Shown here in pieces: positions 41,213-54,798 of a stretch of DNA of 64,000 nt. The stretch is from contig NC_012526.1 in NCBI RefSeq assembly GCF_000020685.1, forward strand, positions 970,001 to 1,034,000, given 5' to 3'. The notes below the pieces were generated by a model. That model had not been told where the DNA came from. It worked only from the letters and a program-made list of their open reading frames with translations, and made no database searches. This DNA comes from Deinococcus deserti VCD115. Lineage in GTDB: Bacteria > Deinococcota > Deinococci > Deinococcales > Deinococcaceae. Both the position numbers and the translations under genes were made by a program. The first letter of the stretch is position 1; each line of letters opens with the position of its first letter.

Positions 41213-41706
41213 GACTTGCTCTCCGTATCGCTTCCGGCAAGGCGCGCTGTGTCCCGCTGCACCTGGGCCAGGAAAGGATCAAAGGGTTCGGGCTCTGTCA
41301 TGGGCGGCGCAGCCATGGTTGCCGGGGTGCGGCGGCGCAGCACGCGCCACAGCACAGCGCCGCCGGCGCCCAGGGCCAGCAACGGGGCACCCCACAACAG
41401 CACTCCAGCCCCTTCCTTTGGAGGATCAAGCAGGACAAAGTTTCCGTAACGGGCCACAAAATACTCGTACACGTCCCGGTCACTGCGTCCAGCGGCCACC
41501 TGTTCGCGAACCTCGCGCAGCATTTCGCGGCTGATGTCGTTGGTGGATTCGGTGATCGGCACTCCGGTGCAGATCGGGCAGCGCAGATTGGTCCCCAGGC
41601 GCTCGGCGCGCGCCTCCTGCGCCGGACTCAGCGCCGGCGGAGTCGCGGCGGCCAGAGTCAGCAGCAGAAAGGCCGGTACGGCCAGGCGGCGGACCAGGCA
41701 TCTCAC
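41209..41706 (-). CDS. ccmH: Cytochrome c maturation protein CcmH
   Basis: A 165-residue thiol-disulfide component. The signature LRCPICTG (the LRCxxC motif) lies after a signal-like segment ([15 protein letters not shown]). A single C-terminal membrane helix ([20 protein letters not shown]) follows. CcmH keeps apocytochrome cysteines reduced for heme ligation. It starts at GTG overlapping the ccmG stop (GTGA), and its stop overlaps ccmI. Confidence 0.9.
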   Translation of the reverse strand: MRCLVRRLAVPAFLLLTLAAATPPALSPAQEARAERLGTNLRCPICTGVPITESTNDISREMLREVREQVAAGRSDRDVYEYFVARYGNFVLLDPPKEGAGVLLWGAPLLALGAGGAVLWRVLRRRTPATMAAPPMTEPEPFDPFLAQVQRDTARLAGSDTESKS

Positions 41707-42281
41707 AGCCCCTTCACCCCGATTTTTTCCAGCCCGACGTTCAGCCGTGCACGGTCGAGCCCCCCACGGTCCACATGTTGAATCACTCCTTTGGCGTCAA
41801 TAAAGACCGTCTCCGGAATGCCCGCCACGCCGTAGTTGATTGCGGTCCGGGCTTTCGGGTCCCGCAGGTTCGGATAGGCCAGCGCGTACTCCTGGATAAA
41901 GGTGCGCGCCGCGTCCTCACGAGGCTCCTGAAACAGCACCCCGACAACCGCCAGACCGGTGCCCGGTGCCTGCCGGGCGCTCAGGTCGCGGAACAGCGGC
42001 GCCTCCTCCCGGCACGGCACACACCATGAGGCCCAGAAGTTCACCACCACGGGCCGACCTTTCAGGGAAGAGAGGCGCAGTTCGGGGCCGTCCAGGCTCT
42101 GCAGGATGAAATCCGGCGCTGTCTTGCCGACCAGGGGCCCGCCAGTCGTGGCGTCGTCGGCAGGCCGGAAGAGCGCCACCCCCAGGACGCCTACCAGCCC
42201 CGCTGCGATCAGCGGGGGCAGCAGGCGTTTCCAGGCCGGCACAGGAGCAGAGTTGGTAGAGGATGCAGCAGGTTGAGTCAT
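41703..42281 (-). CDS. ccmG: CcmG/DsbE thioredoxin-like protein
   Basis: A 192-residue membrane-anchored thioredoxin. An N-terminal helix ([18 protein letters not shown]) precedes a TlpA-type domain with the redox motif WASWCVPCR, the cis-proline segment GIPETVFID and the CcmG-typical central insert. It reduces CcmH or apocytochrome c in the cytochrome c maturation pathway. I start at the ATG at 42281, with AAGGA nine bases upstream; a longer frame to 42317 is possible. Confidence 0.9.
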   Translation of the reverse strand: MTQPAASSTNSAPVPAWKRLLPPLIAAGLVGVLGVALFRPADDATTGGPLVGKTAPDFILQSLDGPELRLSSLKGRPVVVNFWASWCVPCREEAPLFRDLSARQAPGTGLAVVGVLFQEPREDAARTFIQEYALAYPNLRDPKARTAINYGVAGIPETVFIDAKGVIQHVDRGGLDRARLNVGLEKIGVKGL

Positions 42282-42334
42282 GTCAGGAAATCCTTGGAGA
42301 CCAGGCAGCCGGAGCACACGGCGCCCAGCAGGGG

Positions 42335-44311
<1,977 letters not shown>

Positions 44312-44336
44312 CTCACCAGCTCCCGGCATGGCTGTC

Positions 44337-44813
44337 TCACTCGGACTGCTCAAGCAGGTCCCGGAGCTCGGCCTGCGTTTTGGGCACGTCGTACTGCTCG
44401 CTGTGCTTCACGATCAGCTCGCGGGCCTGGAACGTCTGGCCCTCAAATTCTCCGCGCACGACCACGCCCTGGTTCTCCTTGAACAGGTCACTCACGGCCC
44501 CGCGGTAGCGGACAGGGAAGCTGGCACCGCCGTCAGTAACGGTAAAGCTCAGTTCCAGGCTCTGCGGGTTGTATTTCACGGCCTTGACCAGTCCGCCAAT
44601 ACGCACCGGGCGGCCCTTGAGCTGCGCAGCCTGCTGCTGATATTCCGTGGGCGTAACGAAGTACTCCAGGCTCTTGTTAAGGTTCCCGAAGGCGATAAAG
44701 CCGGCCAGCCCCAGCAGGGCCGTGATGCCCAGCACGGTCGGCAGCGGATTGCGTTTGCGCCGCCGCGCCTCGGACAGCGGCGCGGGAGAAGAGCCGGAGT
44801 CTGGTCGGGTCAT
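44337..44813 (-). CDS. ccmE: Heme chaperone CcmE
   Basis: A 158-residue periplasmic heme carrier. One membrane helix (about residues 26-43) precedes the OB-fold. The heme-binding histidine is His137 in VKHSEQYDV, and the nearby Tyr141 is conserved as in E. coli CcmE. It carries heme from CcmC to CcmF. Its start overlaps the ccmD stop (ATGA). Confidence 0.92.
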   Translation of the reverse strand: MTRPDSGSSPAPLSEARRRKRNPLPTVLGITALLGLAGFIAFGNLNKSLEYFVTPTEYQQQAAQLKGRPVRIGGLVKAVKYNPQSLELSFTVTDGGASFPVRYRGAVSDLFKENQGVVVRGEFEGQTFQARELIVKHSEQYDVPKTQAELRDLLEQSE

Positions 44814-44944
44814 GACTGCCTCTCTCCTTCAGAACCCTCATTGCGCATGCTCTTCAGGCGCCACCAGATCCAGAGCAGGTAGCCCACCAGCAGCGCCAAC
44901 GTCACGGTGTACACAATCACTACGTAAGCCGAGTACTTATCCAC
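44810..44944 (-). CDS. ccmD: Heme exporter protein CcmD
   Basis: A 44-residue protein too short to be noticed by length-based gene finding. It starts at GTG 44944, preceded by GGAGG, inside the last codons of ccmC (eight bases shared), and its stop overlaps the ccmE start (ATGA). A single hydrophobic helix (VVIVYTVTLALLVGYLLW) is followed by a charged tail, the CcmD pattern. It helps release holo-CcmE from the CcmABC complex. Confidence 0.85.
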   Translation of the reverse strand: MDKYSAYVVIVYTVTLALLVGYLLWIWWRLKSMRNEGSEGERQS

Positions 44945-45647
44945 GTGCGCCCTCCAGGCCCCGCAGGTCTTCCATCAGTTCGCGTTCCTCGCGCGCGTCC
45001 TCGTGGGCAGCCAGAATGCCGCGCACCCGCAGCAGATACACGTACAGCAGGGTAAATGCCACTGTGGCCACCAGCAGCACCCAGCCGTACACCGGAGCAG
45101 CCTCAAAGCTCACCTTGCCCAGCAGGCGCAGGGTCTGGGTCTGGTGCACGCCGCGCCACCATTCCACCGCCATATAGTTCACCGGCACATACAGCGTGCC
45201 TACAATGCCAATCACGGCAGAAACTCGCGCCCGGCGGTCGGGGTCGTCAATCAGGGTGCGGATCAGCAGGTAGCCTCCGTAGACCACCAGACTGAGCGCG
45301 GTGGTGGTCAGCCGGGCGTCCCAGACCCAGTACGTGCCCCAGGTCGGCTTGGCCCACAGCATGCCACCCAGAATCGTTGCCAGCGTGAACAGCACCCCGA
45401 TCTCGGCACTGGCCATCGCCAGCCGGTCCCAGCGGCGCTGACGGCGCACCAGGTACAGCAGTCCGAACAGACCAGTGCCGCCGTAGGCCAGGTAGCTCAG
45501 CCACGCCGAAGGCACATGAACAAACATCAGCCGCACCAGCGAGCCCTGGTTCACGTCCAGCGGAGCCTGGAGGCCCAGAGCCACAGCCACCAGCAGGGCC
45601 AGCAGCGTGGCGCCGCCCAGCAGCGTTGTCGTGAGGTCTTTTCTCAT
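44937..45647 (-). CDS. ccmC: Heme exporter protein CcmC
   Basis: A 236-residue six-helix membrane protein that attaches heme to CcmE. The tryptophan-rich WWD motif reads WGTYWVWDARLT, and flanking histidines are in MFVHVPSAW and RGVHQTQTL. CcmC overlaps ccmD. A 98-base gap separates it from ccmB, where GGGAG precedes the ATG; an internal promoter is possible there. Confidence 0.92.
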   Translation of the reverse strand: MRKDLTTTLLGGATLLALLVAVALGLQAPLDVNQGSLVRLMFVHVPSAWLSYLAYGGTGLFGLLYLVRRQRRWDRLAMASAEIGVLFTLATILGGMLWAKPTWGTYWVWDARLTTTALSLVVYGGYLLIRTLIDDPDRRARVSAVIGIVGTLYVPVNYMAVEWWRGVHQTQTLRLLGKVSFEAAPVYGWVLLVATVAFTLLYVYLLRVRGILAAHEDAREERELMEDLRGLEGARG

Positions 45648-45745
45648 TACGCTCCCTATTCTGCCCCGCGCACTCGCGCCGGGCCGTGAATACCTGCACC
45701 ATGCCGCCTGGACGAACTGCGGACAAGTGCGACTGTCCCCGGAAA

Positions 45746-46480
45746 CTACCCTTCCAGCGCGTAGGGAAACAGCAGTGTGGCCAGGATGACCGTGCCCAGA
45801 TCAAAGGCGGCGAGAAACACCAGCCAGCTGGTCACCTCAGGGGTCCACCCGGCCGCGATAAGGGTCGTGGTGGCCTTGACCGTGGCGATCACCACGGGGA
45901 CCAGAATCGGAAAGGCCAGGGCAGGCAGCAGCGCCTCACGCGCGCGCAGGCTGACCGTGATGCTGCCGTAAAAGGTGGTGCCGGCCGCGAAGCCCAGCAC
46001 ACCCAACAGCGTCGTCAGGGCCAGGGCCACCCACGGCAGCGTCCGCCCCGCTCCTGCGGCGCCAAACAGCACCAGTCCTGCCGGCAGCGTGAACGCCGCG
46101 ACCAGCAGCAGCGGTCCCAGCAGGCCCAGCAGTTTGCCCAGATACAGCGCGCCGTGAGGCCCCGGGTACAGGGTCAGCTGCTCCAGGGCGCCGGCTTCCT
46201 GCTCCAGGGCAAAAGCACGCTGGGCCCCTACCGCTGCGGACAGCGCCAGGGCGGTCCAGACGGCGCCGGCAGCGGTTCCTGCCGTCTCTTCGAGGCCCCG
46301 CCCGACGTTGCCTCCCAGCGCCAGCCCCAGCACCAGCAGCACCAGCCCCGCAAAGAACGCCGTGGCCAGCAGGGTGTCTCGGGTACGCCCAGCCACGCGC
46401 AGGTCCTTGGCTGCCACGGCCAGCAGACCGGGCCACCCTGCTGGCCGCCGCCCGGTGTCGTGGGGTACGGTGCGGTTCAT
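45746..46480 (-). CDS. ccmB: Heme exporter permease CcmB
   Basis: A 244-residue membrane protein with six predicted helices (LLATAFFAGLVLLVLGLAL, LLGPLLLVAAFTLPAGLVLF, LLPALAFPILVPVVIATV and others). It is the CcmB subunit that with CcmA forms the ABC complex energising release of holo-CcmE. The ATG overlaps the ccmA stop (ATGA). The motif LEQEAGALEQLTL near residue 92 is conserved in the family. Confidence 0.9.
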   Translation of the reverse strand: MNRTVPHDTGRRPAGWPGLLAVAAKDLRVAGRTRDTLLATAFFAGLVLLVLGLALGGNVGRGLEETAGTAAGAVWTALALSAAVGAQRAFALEQEAGALEQLTLYPGPHGALYLGKLLGLLGPLLLVAAFTLPAGLVLFGAAGAGRTLPWVALALTTLLGVLGFAAGTTFYGSITVSLRAREALLPALAFPILVPVVIATVKATTTLIAAGWTPEVTSWLVFLAAFDLGTVILATLLFPYALEG

Positions 46481-47127
46481 GCCTCGACCAGCTGGCCATT
46501 GCCCAGGACCAGGGTCCGTGGGGCAATCTGGCGGGCCAGTGCCGGTTCATGCGCGGCAATCACCAGAGTCACACCACTTCCTCTCAGCTCACCCAACAGG
46601 TCCTGTACCAGGGCTCGTCCGGCGTCATCCAGATTGGCAAACGGCTCATCCACCAGGGTGAGGGGACGCCGCAGCAGATGGGCGCGCGACAGCGCCAGCC
46701 GCTTGCGCATACCCGCTGAGAGAAACCGGCCACGGCGGGCCGCCACCTTTTCAAGCCCCACCCGCTGCAGCGCTCCCAGAACGTTGCCCGTCTGTCCGTG
46801 CATCCGCAGGGCAAATTCCAGATTCTCGGTGCAGGTCAGGTCCGGATACAGCCCTGCGTCTACCGGCATCAGGTGAACGAAGTCGCGGACCGCACGGCTG
46901 TCACGCAGGTCGAAATCCATGATGCGCCCCTCTCCGCGTGTGGGCCGGAGCCCCGAGGCCAGCAGGCGCAGCAGGGTGGTCTTGCCCGCGCCGTTCTCGC
47001 CCAGCAGCGTCACCCCCTCACCAACCGCCACGTCCAGCGTGACGCCGCGCAGGATGACTTCCCGGCCGAGGCGCAGCCACACGTCGCGCAGCTGCAGGGC
47101 GTACGGTGAGGAAAAGGGCCGGCTCAA
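46477..47127 (-). CDS. ccmA: Heme exporter ATPase CcmA
   Basis: A 216-residue ATPase. Walker A is GENGAGKTTLL, the signature is LSAGMRKRLALSR and Walker B is LTLVDEPFANLD. I start at TTG 47127, which overlaps the ccdA stop (TTGA) and gives a length normal for CcmA. The frame runs open further upstream inside ccdA, but that is antisense-type overlap with no conservation. Its stop overlaps ccmB. Confidence 0.87.
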   Translation of the reverse strand: MSRPFSSPYALQLRDVWLRLGREVILRGVTLDVAVGEGVTLLGENGAGKTTLLRLLASGLRPTRGEGRIMDFDLRDSRAVRDFVHLMPVDAGLYPDLTCTENLEFALRMHGQTGNVLGALQRVGLEKVAARRGRFLSAGMRKRLALSRAHLLRRPLTLVDEPFANLDDAGRALVQDLLGELRGSGVTLVIAAHEPALARQIAPRTLVLGNGQLVEA

Positions 47128-47804
47128 ATACGCATCCAGTCCGGCATGATAGTAAAGAAGAACGACGCCAGACGCGTAAATTCTCCGCTGAGCATCAGCA
47201 GCCCCATAGCCACGAGCACCACACCTCCCACCTTCTCGAACACCGGGGAGTAGCGGTTCAGGCGCCGCAGGTTCAGCCGGTGCCACAGCAGGGCCGCCAG
47301 CAGAAATGGCACTGCCAGCCCCAGCGTGTAAGCCGCCAGCAGCACCACGCCGCTGCTGAGACTGGCGCTGCTGGCGGCCAGACCCAGGATGCTGCCCAGC
47401 GCCGGTCCCAGGCAGGGGCTCCAGCCGAAGGCGAAAGCAGCGCCCAGGGCCACTGGGCTGTAGCTGCCTGCGCCTGCCAGGGCGCGGGTGTCACGCATCA
47501 GCAGGGGCACCCGGATCAGGCCCAGCATCACCAGGCCAAAAAAGACGATCAGACCGCCGGCCACCTGTCCCAGCAGAATTTTGTGAGGAGCCAGGACCGA
47601 GCCTAACGTGCTGGCTGTGGCCCCCAGAGCGATAAACACCAGTCCGAAGCCCGCGATAAATCCGAGCGCTCTGGCCAGGGGTGCCCGGGTCCCACCGATG
47701 GCACCCAGATAACTGGGCACCAGCGGAAGCACACACGGGCTGAGAAACGACACCAGCCCTGCCAGAAAAGCCACGGTCAGCGTCGGAGCGCCTGTGGACA
47801 TCAT
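47124..47804 (-). CDS. ccdA: Cytochrome c biogenesis protein CcdA
   Basis: A 226-residue six-helix thiol transporter that moves electrons from cytoplasmic thioredoxin across the membrane. Redox cysteines occur in FLSPCVLPLVPSY and FGWSPCLGPALG, as in CcdA/DsbD-beta. It is the first gene of the cytochrome maturation operon and feeds reductant to CcmG. The start codon ATG at 47804 is not followed by another start of good fit until the second ATG three bases later. Confidence 0.9.
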   Translation of the reverse strand: MMSTGAPTLTVAFLAGLVSFLSPCVLPLVPSYLGAIGGTRAPLARALGFIAGFGLVFIALGATASTLGSVLAPHKILLGQVAGGLIVFFGLVMLGLIRVPLLMRDTRALAGAGSYSPVALGAAFAFGWSPCLGPALGSILGLAASSASLSSGVVLLAAYTLGLAVPFLLAALLWHRLNLRRLNRYSPVFEKVGGVVLVAMGLLMLSGEFTRLASFFFTIMPDWMRI

Positions 47805-47875
47805 GGGGCGAGTCTAGCGGCTGGTCCTGATCTGCGCCGGGGCGCGCGTCCCCTTTCCCCTTGGCTGGGTCGGAG

Positions 47876-48262
47876 TTAGTCCATCAGGCCCAGATCGCCG
47901 GTGAAAGTGCCTTCCCACGCGTTCAGGATGCGCTCACCCTGCACAAGCAGTACGGTGGGATAGGCCCCTACCTTCAATGCCCGTGCAAAGGCTGTGGCGT
48001 CCGGTCCGCTCCAGGCCTTCAGACCTCCTGGGGCAGGGGAGGTGATGTTCTCGGCATTGACTGCCCGCACCGGCAGACCGCTGGCCAGCACCGCCGACCA
48101 GAGGTCACCCAGGTCACCACAGTCGTGGCTGTACACCACCACGACTTCCCGCCCGGCCGAGGTCCAGGGGTGGGTGGGAAGCGTGTCGCCCAGCCGGACC
48201 CGGGCGTCGGCGTGTGAGACCCCCAGGGCCAGCAGCAGCGAGAGCAGTGGAGCGCGTTTCAT
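47876..48262 (-). CDS. Secreted thioredoxin-like protein lacking a CXXC
   Basis: A 128-residue exported protein: a signal peptide (MKRAPLLSLLLALGVSHA), then a thioredoxin-like fold with VVVVYSHDCGDLGDLW, where a single cysteine replaces CXXC, and a cis-proline motif KVGAYPTVLLVQG. It lies 71 bases upstream of ccdA on the same strand, so it may be cotranscribed with the cytochrome maturation genes. Its activity is not redox-dithiol; binding of apocytochromes is speculation. Confidence 0.65.
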   Translation of the reverse strand: MKRAPLLSLLLALGVSHADARVRLGDTLPTHPWTSAGREVVVVYSHDCGDLGDLWSAVLASGLPVRAVNAENITSPAPGGLKAWSGPDATAFARALKVGAYPTVLLVQGERILNAWEGTFTGDLGLMD

Positions 48263-48382
48263 GGACCGCATGATGCGCCCTGATGTGCCCAGGATGTATG
48301 ACCAACATGTGAGAGCCCCCTTCCGGGCGTCCGCCTGTCGGACCAGGCAGCTTACGGAAAGGGGCAGCAGAGTCCGTCAGGC

Positions 48383-50794
<2,412 letters not shown>

Positions 50795-50846
50795 GCGGCA
50801 ATCTCCGTTCTGGATGGAATGTTGTGGTCAGGGCTCAGCGTGGTCA

Positions 50847-51224
50847 TCAGTAGCGCCGCGCCGCGATCAGCTGTGTTATGCGTCCTCGCAGGTTCTTGCC
50901 GGACAGCGGTTTGTACACCACATCGTCCGCGCCGACCATTCGGGCATGGTCCCGGGTATGATCGTCGTCAAAAGCCGTCAGCAGTAGCACCGGGGTGTTT
51001 TTGAGCCTGGAGATTCGCTTGACCCGCGAGCAGATCTCGAAGCCGTCCATGTGTGGGAGTTTGATGTCCAGCAGCATGGCATCCGGAGTGTTGTCCCTCA
51101 GGTACTCCAGCGCAGCCCGACCGTCGTTCGCCGTGACAATCCGGTGCCCGTCTGCCGACAGAATGACCTCCAGCATGGTCAGGATGGCAGGTTCATCGTC
51201 TACGACGAGAATGGTGTACGGCAT
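50847..51224 (-). CDS. Single-domain response regulator
   Basis: A 125-residue CheY-like receiver. The acidic pocket is VVDDEP, the phosphoacceptor is Asp53 in LLLDIKLPHMDG, and the switch Thr and Lys are in LLTAFD and VYKPL. No output domain is present, so it probably works as a diffusible partner or phosphorelay carrier. The ATG at 51224 follows TATCAT by seven bases, suggesting a leaderless start; the upstream ATG at 51233 overlaps this box. No kinase is nearby. Confidence 0.9.
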   Translation of the reverse strand: MPYTILVVDDEPAILTMLEVILSADGHRIVTANDGRAALEYLRDNTPDAMLLDIKLPHMDGFEICSRVKRISRLKNTPVLLLTAFDDDHTRDHARMVGADDVVYKPLSGKNLRGRITQLIAARRY

Positions 51225-51327
51225 ATCTCCCATGATAAAGCAGCAGCCTGTTTGCGCATGGTGACCCGGCTGAGAGTAGAGCCAGACCTAGCATCCGGCA
51301 CAAACTCTGCGGTCGGGAAAGCAGCAA

Positions 51328-51351
51328 GTCCCCGGCACTGAGGCCAGGGAC
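51328..51351 (-). terminator. Candidate terminator after the acyl-CoA ligase gene
   Basis: GTCCC-C-GGC / GCC-A-GGGAC, a 5-bp plus 3-bp stem with one mismatch. On the minus strand it is followed by TTGCTGCTTTC. Confidence 0.35.
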
Positions 51352-51374
51352 AAACCAGTTTTAAGCTTCTGGGT

Positions 51375-53078
51375 TCAGACCGTGCGTGCTTCACAGGCTT
51401 CGCTGGCCAGCTGCCGGCGCAGGATCTTCCCGACTGCAGTCTTTGGCAGTTCCGAGCGGAACTCCACGCTGCGCGGCACCTTGTAGGCACTGAGCTCGGT
51501 GCGGCAGTGCGCGATCACGTCCGCCTCCGTGGCCTGCTGACCAGGCTTGAGCACCACCACAGCATGCACGCTCTCGCCACGGTAGGTATCTGGAACGCCC
51601 ACGGCTGCCGCTTCCAGCACAGCCGGATGCTTCATCAGCACTTCCTCGACCTCACGCGGATAGATGTTGAAGCCGCCGGCGATGATCAGTTCCTTCTTGC
51701 GGTCCACGATGCGGAAATAGCCGTCCTCGTCCATGACCGCCATGTCGCCGGTCAGCAGCCAAGTGCGTCCGTAAGCCTCACGCATGGTCTTGGCGGTCTC
51801 CTCGGGCTTCTGCCAGTAGCCCAGCATGACCTGTGGGCCGGCAACCCAGAGCTCTCCAATCTCGCCGGGGGCCACCGGCTGCTCCTGGTTGTTCATCACC
51901 AGGGCGTCCACGCCCGGCAGCGGCAATCCGATGCTGCCCTCGTGCTGTTCGCCAAAAATCGGGTTGACGTGGGTCACCGGACTGGTTTCGGTCAGACCAT
52001 AGCCCTCAACCAGATTGGCACCCCCGGTAATTTCCCGAAACCTGCGCGCCGTTTCAGCCATCAGTGGAGCGCTGCCGCTGATACAGGCGCGGATGGACGT
52101 CAACTTGAACCGGGGGGTGTCGGGATGGTTGTTGATGGCGTTATACAGGGTGGGAACGCCGGGAAACAGCGTCGCGCCGCTGGCCTGGATCTGCGCGAGC
52201 ACCATGGGAATGTCACGCGGGTTTGGCACCAGCACGATGGTCGCTCCGATCAGCACGCTGAGGTTCATGGCCACCGTCATGCCGTACACGTGGAAAAACG
52301 GAATGGCCGCGAGCGTGATCTCCTGGCCTTCTTTGAGATCGCTCATCCAGGCGCGGGACTGCTCGCTGTTGGCGATCAGATTGCGGTGAGTCAGCATGGC
52401 GCCCTTGGGCACGCCGGTGGTTCCTCCGGTGTACTGCAGCAGGGCGAGGTCCTGTGAGCGCAGGGCCACTGGCTGCGGGCGCGGGGCCTGACGGCCCAGC
52501 AGGGCCTTGTACCCATGCACCGTGCCGCCTGCCTTGACATTGACCCAGGTGCCGTCCTTGCGGGCCTTGATGGGATACAGGATGTTCTTGGGAAACGGCA
52601 GGGCGTCCTGAATCCCGGTCACGATCACGCGTTTGACGCTGACGTTGCCGGCAATTTCCTGGTAACGCGGGAAAAAGGCGTCCAGCATGACCAGTGTTTC
52701 ACTGCTGCTGTCCCGGAGCTGGTGCTGCAGCTCGTTCGGGGTATACAGCGGACTGGTGTTGACAGCCACGGCACCTGCCAGCAGCGTTCCATAGAAGGCG
52801 ACCACGAATTGCGGGCAATTGGGCAGCATAATCGCTACCCGCTCCCCGGGCCTGACACCCAGAGACTGCAGGGCGCTGGCAAAACGCAGGGCGTCTTGCA
52901 GCAGCTGTCGGTAGGTGGTCTTTGCTCCCAGAAATTCCAGGGCCACCCGGTCCGGAAACTGGCTGGCGGCGCGCTCCAGCACCTGTGGCAGCGTGCGGTC
53001 GCTGGGCGTGAAGTCATGCGGAACGCCTGCTTCGTAGTGTGAAAGCCAGGGCCGGTCTAAAGGAAGAGTTGGGGTCAT
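51375..53078 (-). CDS. fadD: Long-chain acyl-CoA ligase
   Basis: A 567-residue ANL-superfamily ligase that activates fatty acids with ATP and CoA. Diagnostic motifs: LQYTGGTTGVPKGAML (P-loop), VEGYGLTETSPV, WLLTGDMAVMD, and the hinge-catalytic FRIVDRKKELI and ITY-type GKILRR near the end (KTAVGKILRR). I start at the ATG 53078 because AGGAG lies seven bases upstream; the frame also opens at 53123. The promoter lies at 53164-53191. Confidence 0.92.
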   Translation of the reverse strand: MTPTLPLDRPWLSHYEAGVPHDFTPSDRTLPQVLERAASQFPDRVALEFLGAKTTYRQLLQDALRFASALQSLGVRPGERVAIMLPNCPQFVVAFYGTLLAGAVAVNTSPLYTPNELQHQLRDSSSETLVMLDAFFPRYQEIAGNVSVKRVIVTGIQDALPFPKNILYPIKARKDGTWVNVKAGGTVHGYKALLGRQAPRPQPVALRSQDLALLQYTGGTTGVPKGAMLTHRNLIANSEQSRAWMSDLKEGQEITLAAIPFFHVYGMTVAMNLSVLIGATIVLVPNPRDIPMVLAQIQASGATLFPGVPTLYNAINNHPDTPRFKLTSIRACISGSAPLMAETARRFREITGGANLVEGYGLTETSPVTHVNPIFGEQHEGSIGLPLPGVDALVMNNQEQPVAPGEIGELWVAGPQVMLGYWQKPEETAKTMREAYGRTWLLTGDMAVMDEDGYFRIVDRKKELIIAGGFNIYPREVEEVLMKHPAVLEAAAVGVPDTYRGESVHAVVVLKPGQQATEADVIAHCRTELSAYKVPRSVEFRSELPKTAVGKILRRQLASEACEARTV

Positions 53079-53163
53079 ATCACTCCTGAAAAAGGGAGAG
53101 GAAGGCCGCGAATCTGGCGTCAAACCATCAGCACGGCGGTGAAGACTCGATGAAATTGAACTT

Positions 53164-53191
53164 AGTATAAGCTAATTTGGTCCGGGTTCAA
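53164..53191 (-). promoter_or_regulatory. Promoter with palindromic operator for the acyl-CoA ligase
   Basis: On the minus strand: -35 TTGAAC (53186-53191), a 16-base spacer and -10 TATACT (53164-53169). The spacer and -10 carry the dyad TTAG-N6-CTAA; a TTGAAC/GTTCAA repeat spans the element. A TetR-like fatty-acid repressor is conceivable. Confidence 0.6.
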
Positions 53192-53319
53192 CCGGCTTTT
53201 CATGCGCAACTGTTTTTTCCTGCAGATGGCTGCGCCTGTCAGACTTGGCCTATGGTGCTTGAGCTTCAATCCGGCCGCCTAGAGCAGAGCCTCGGTGTGA
53301 TTTCGTCAGGAGGAATCCG

Positions 53320-54222
53320 GTGAGTCTGCTGGTTGTGGGGAGTATCAATGTAGATATCACTGTGCGGGCCGAGCGCATTCCGGCTCCCGGCGAGACCGTA
53401 CTGGGTCAGGACGCCCAGCTGTCCCCCGGAGGAAAGGGCGCCAATCAGGCTGTGGCGGCAGCGCTGGCCGGTGCTGCTGTGCAGATGGTCGGCGCAGTCG
53501 GCCAGGACGCCTTTCAGGATGTGGCCCTGGCTGGTCTCAGACGCAGCGGGGTGGACCTGGGCAGAGTGCAGCTTTTCAACGCGCCTACAGGTCTTGCTCT
53601 TATTACGGTTGATCCAGCTGCGGAGAATGCCATCACAGTGGCCAGCGGTGCCAATGCCCTGCTGGGACCAGCCCACCTGCCTGAACGACTGGACGCCTTT
53701 ACGCATCTGCTGCTGCAACAGGAGCTTGGACCGGAGGTAACGCTTGCGGCGGCGCGCCAGGGTCACGCAGACGGCCTGCACGTTGTGCTGAACGCGGCGC
53801 CTGCGCGAGGTGCAGACCTGGAACTGCTCCGCCATGTCCACCTTCTGGTTGTCAACGAACACGAACTGGCCGTGTTATGCGGGCGAGACCTGAAACCTGA
53901 AGCCGCCGAACTGGAAACTGCAGCCCGGACCCTGCTTGTCCGCGGACCAGATGCCGTGACGGTCACGCTGGGCGCGGCGGGTCACCTGACCGTGACAGCC
54001 AATGAAACACTGCGTTTCCCGGCGCATCCAGTGACCCCCGTGGACACCACCGGTGCAGGAGACACCTTCTGCGGGGTTCTCGCCGCCCGGCTGGATCACG
54101 GTGAAGGGCTGCGTGCGGCGCTGCGGGCAGCCGGGGTAGCAGCCAGTCTGGCCTGCACCCGTTCAGGAGCGCAGGATGCGATGCCGGACTGGGCAGAGAT
54201 CCGGGCGCTGCTTGACGCCTGA
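53320..54222 (+). CDS. rbsK: Ribokinase
   Basis: A 300-residue sugar kinase that phosphorylates ribose at O5. Motifs: VGSINVDITVRAERIPAPGET, PGGKGANQAVAA, NAAPAR, VNEHELAVL and DTTGAGDTFCGVLAA (the catalytic Asp and anion hole). GTG at 53320 has AGGAGG before it. It is divergent from the acyl-CoA ligase. No rbs transporter is adjacent. Confidence 0.9.
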   Translation: MSLLVVGSINVDITVRAERIPAPGETVLGQDAQLSPGGKGANQAVAAALAGAAVQMVGAVGQDAFQDVALAGLRRSGVDLGRVQLFNAPTGLALITVDPAAENAITVASGANALLGPAHLPERLDAFTHLLLQQELGPEVTLAAARQGHADGLHVVLNAAPARGADLELLRHVHLLVVNEHELAVLCGRDLKPEAAELETAARTLLVRGPDAVTVTLGAAGHLTVTANETLRFPAHPVTPVDTTGAGDTFCGVLAARLDHGEGLRAALRAAGVAASLACTRSGAQDAMPDWAEIRALLDA

Positions 54223-54281
54223 TCGTCCCAGGCGGAACCCTGTTTTCGCACCAGTTCGGAAAGCGGCCAGCAGCAGCCTGC

Positions 54282-54287
54282 TAGCCT
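54282..54287 (+). promoter_or_regulatory. -10 box of the DUF1999-like gene
   Basis: TAGCCT six bases before the ATG at 54294; leaderless spacing. Confidence 0.4.
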
Positions 54288-54293
54288 GCCCGC

Positions 54294-54791
54294 ATGATGC
54301 TTTACCGCACTTTTGGAGAGGCTGACCACGCCGCGCTTCAGGCGCTGGACCTTCGGGTGCAGCGGCACACCGATCCATCCTTTGACAGTCTGCCCGAACG
54401 CGAGCGGGAGGGCAGACTGCACACCAGCCTGCCAGCGCTGAAATTCTATGAACGCAGCGAGCATTCGTTCGTGGCGCAGGACCCGCAGGGCACCCTGCAG
54501 GGCTTTGTGTTTGCTCAGCCTGTGTGGCAGGGCGACCGGCCAGTGGTGCTGATGCGGACCCTGACCCTCTCGCCGGATGCACCGGCCGGGACCGCTGCGG
54601 GGCTGATGCACGCCGTGGTCAAAAGCGCCTACGACACTGCCGTCTATGAGCTTCATTATCCGTTGACCCCAGCGCTGCTGGATGCTGCGCAGCAGGAGGG
54701 AGCCAACGTGATCGGTCAGTATGCGGTGCAGCATCTGGGGAGCCGGAACGGCACTGCGCCAGGACAGCAACTCAGGCTTGGGGGCGCATAA
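54294..54791 (+). CDS. GNAT-like protein, DUF1999-type
   Basis: A 165-residue protein that resembles DUF1999, a GNAT-fold group known mostly from Thermus and Deinococcus. The N-terminal [24 protein letters not shown], the long central strand [23 protein letters not shown] and C-terminal helix [21 protein letters not shown] support that fold. No classic acetyl-CoA Q/RxxGxG/A loop is obvious, so acetyltransferase activity is doubtful. It begins a small set of short genes (HMA-fold, DUF503) in the same direction. Confidence 0.55.
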   Translation: MMLYRTFGEADHAALQALDLRVQRHTDPSFDSLPEREREGRLHTSLPALKFYERSEHSFVAQDPQGTLQGFVFAQPVWQGDRPVVLMRTLTLSPDAPAGTAAGLMHAVVKSAYDTAVYELHYPLTPALLDAAQQEGANVIGQYAVQHLGSRNGTAPGQQLRLGGA

Positions 54792-54798
54792 TATCCGG

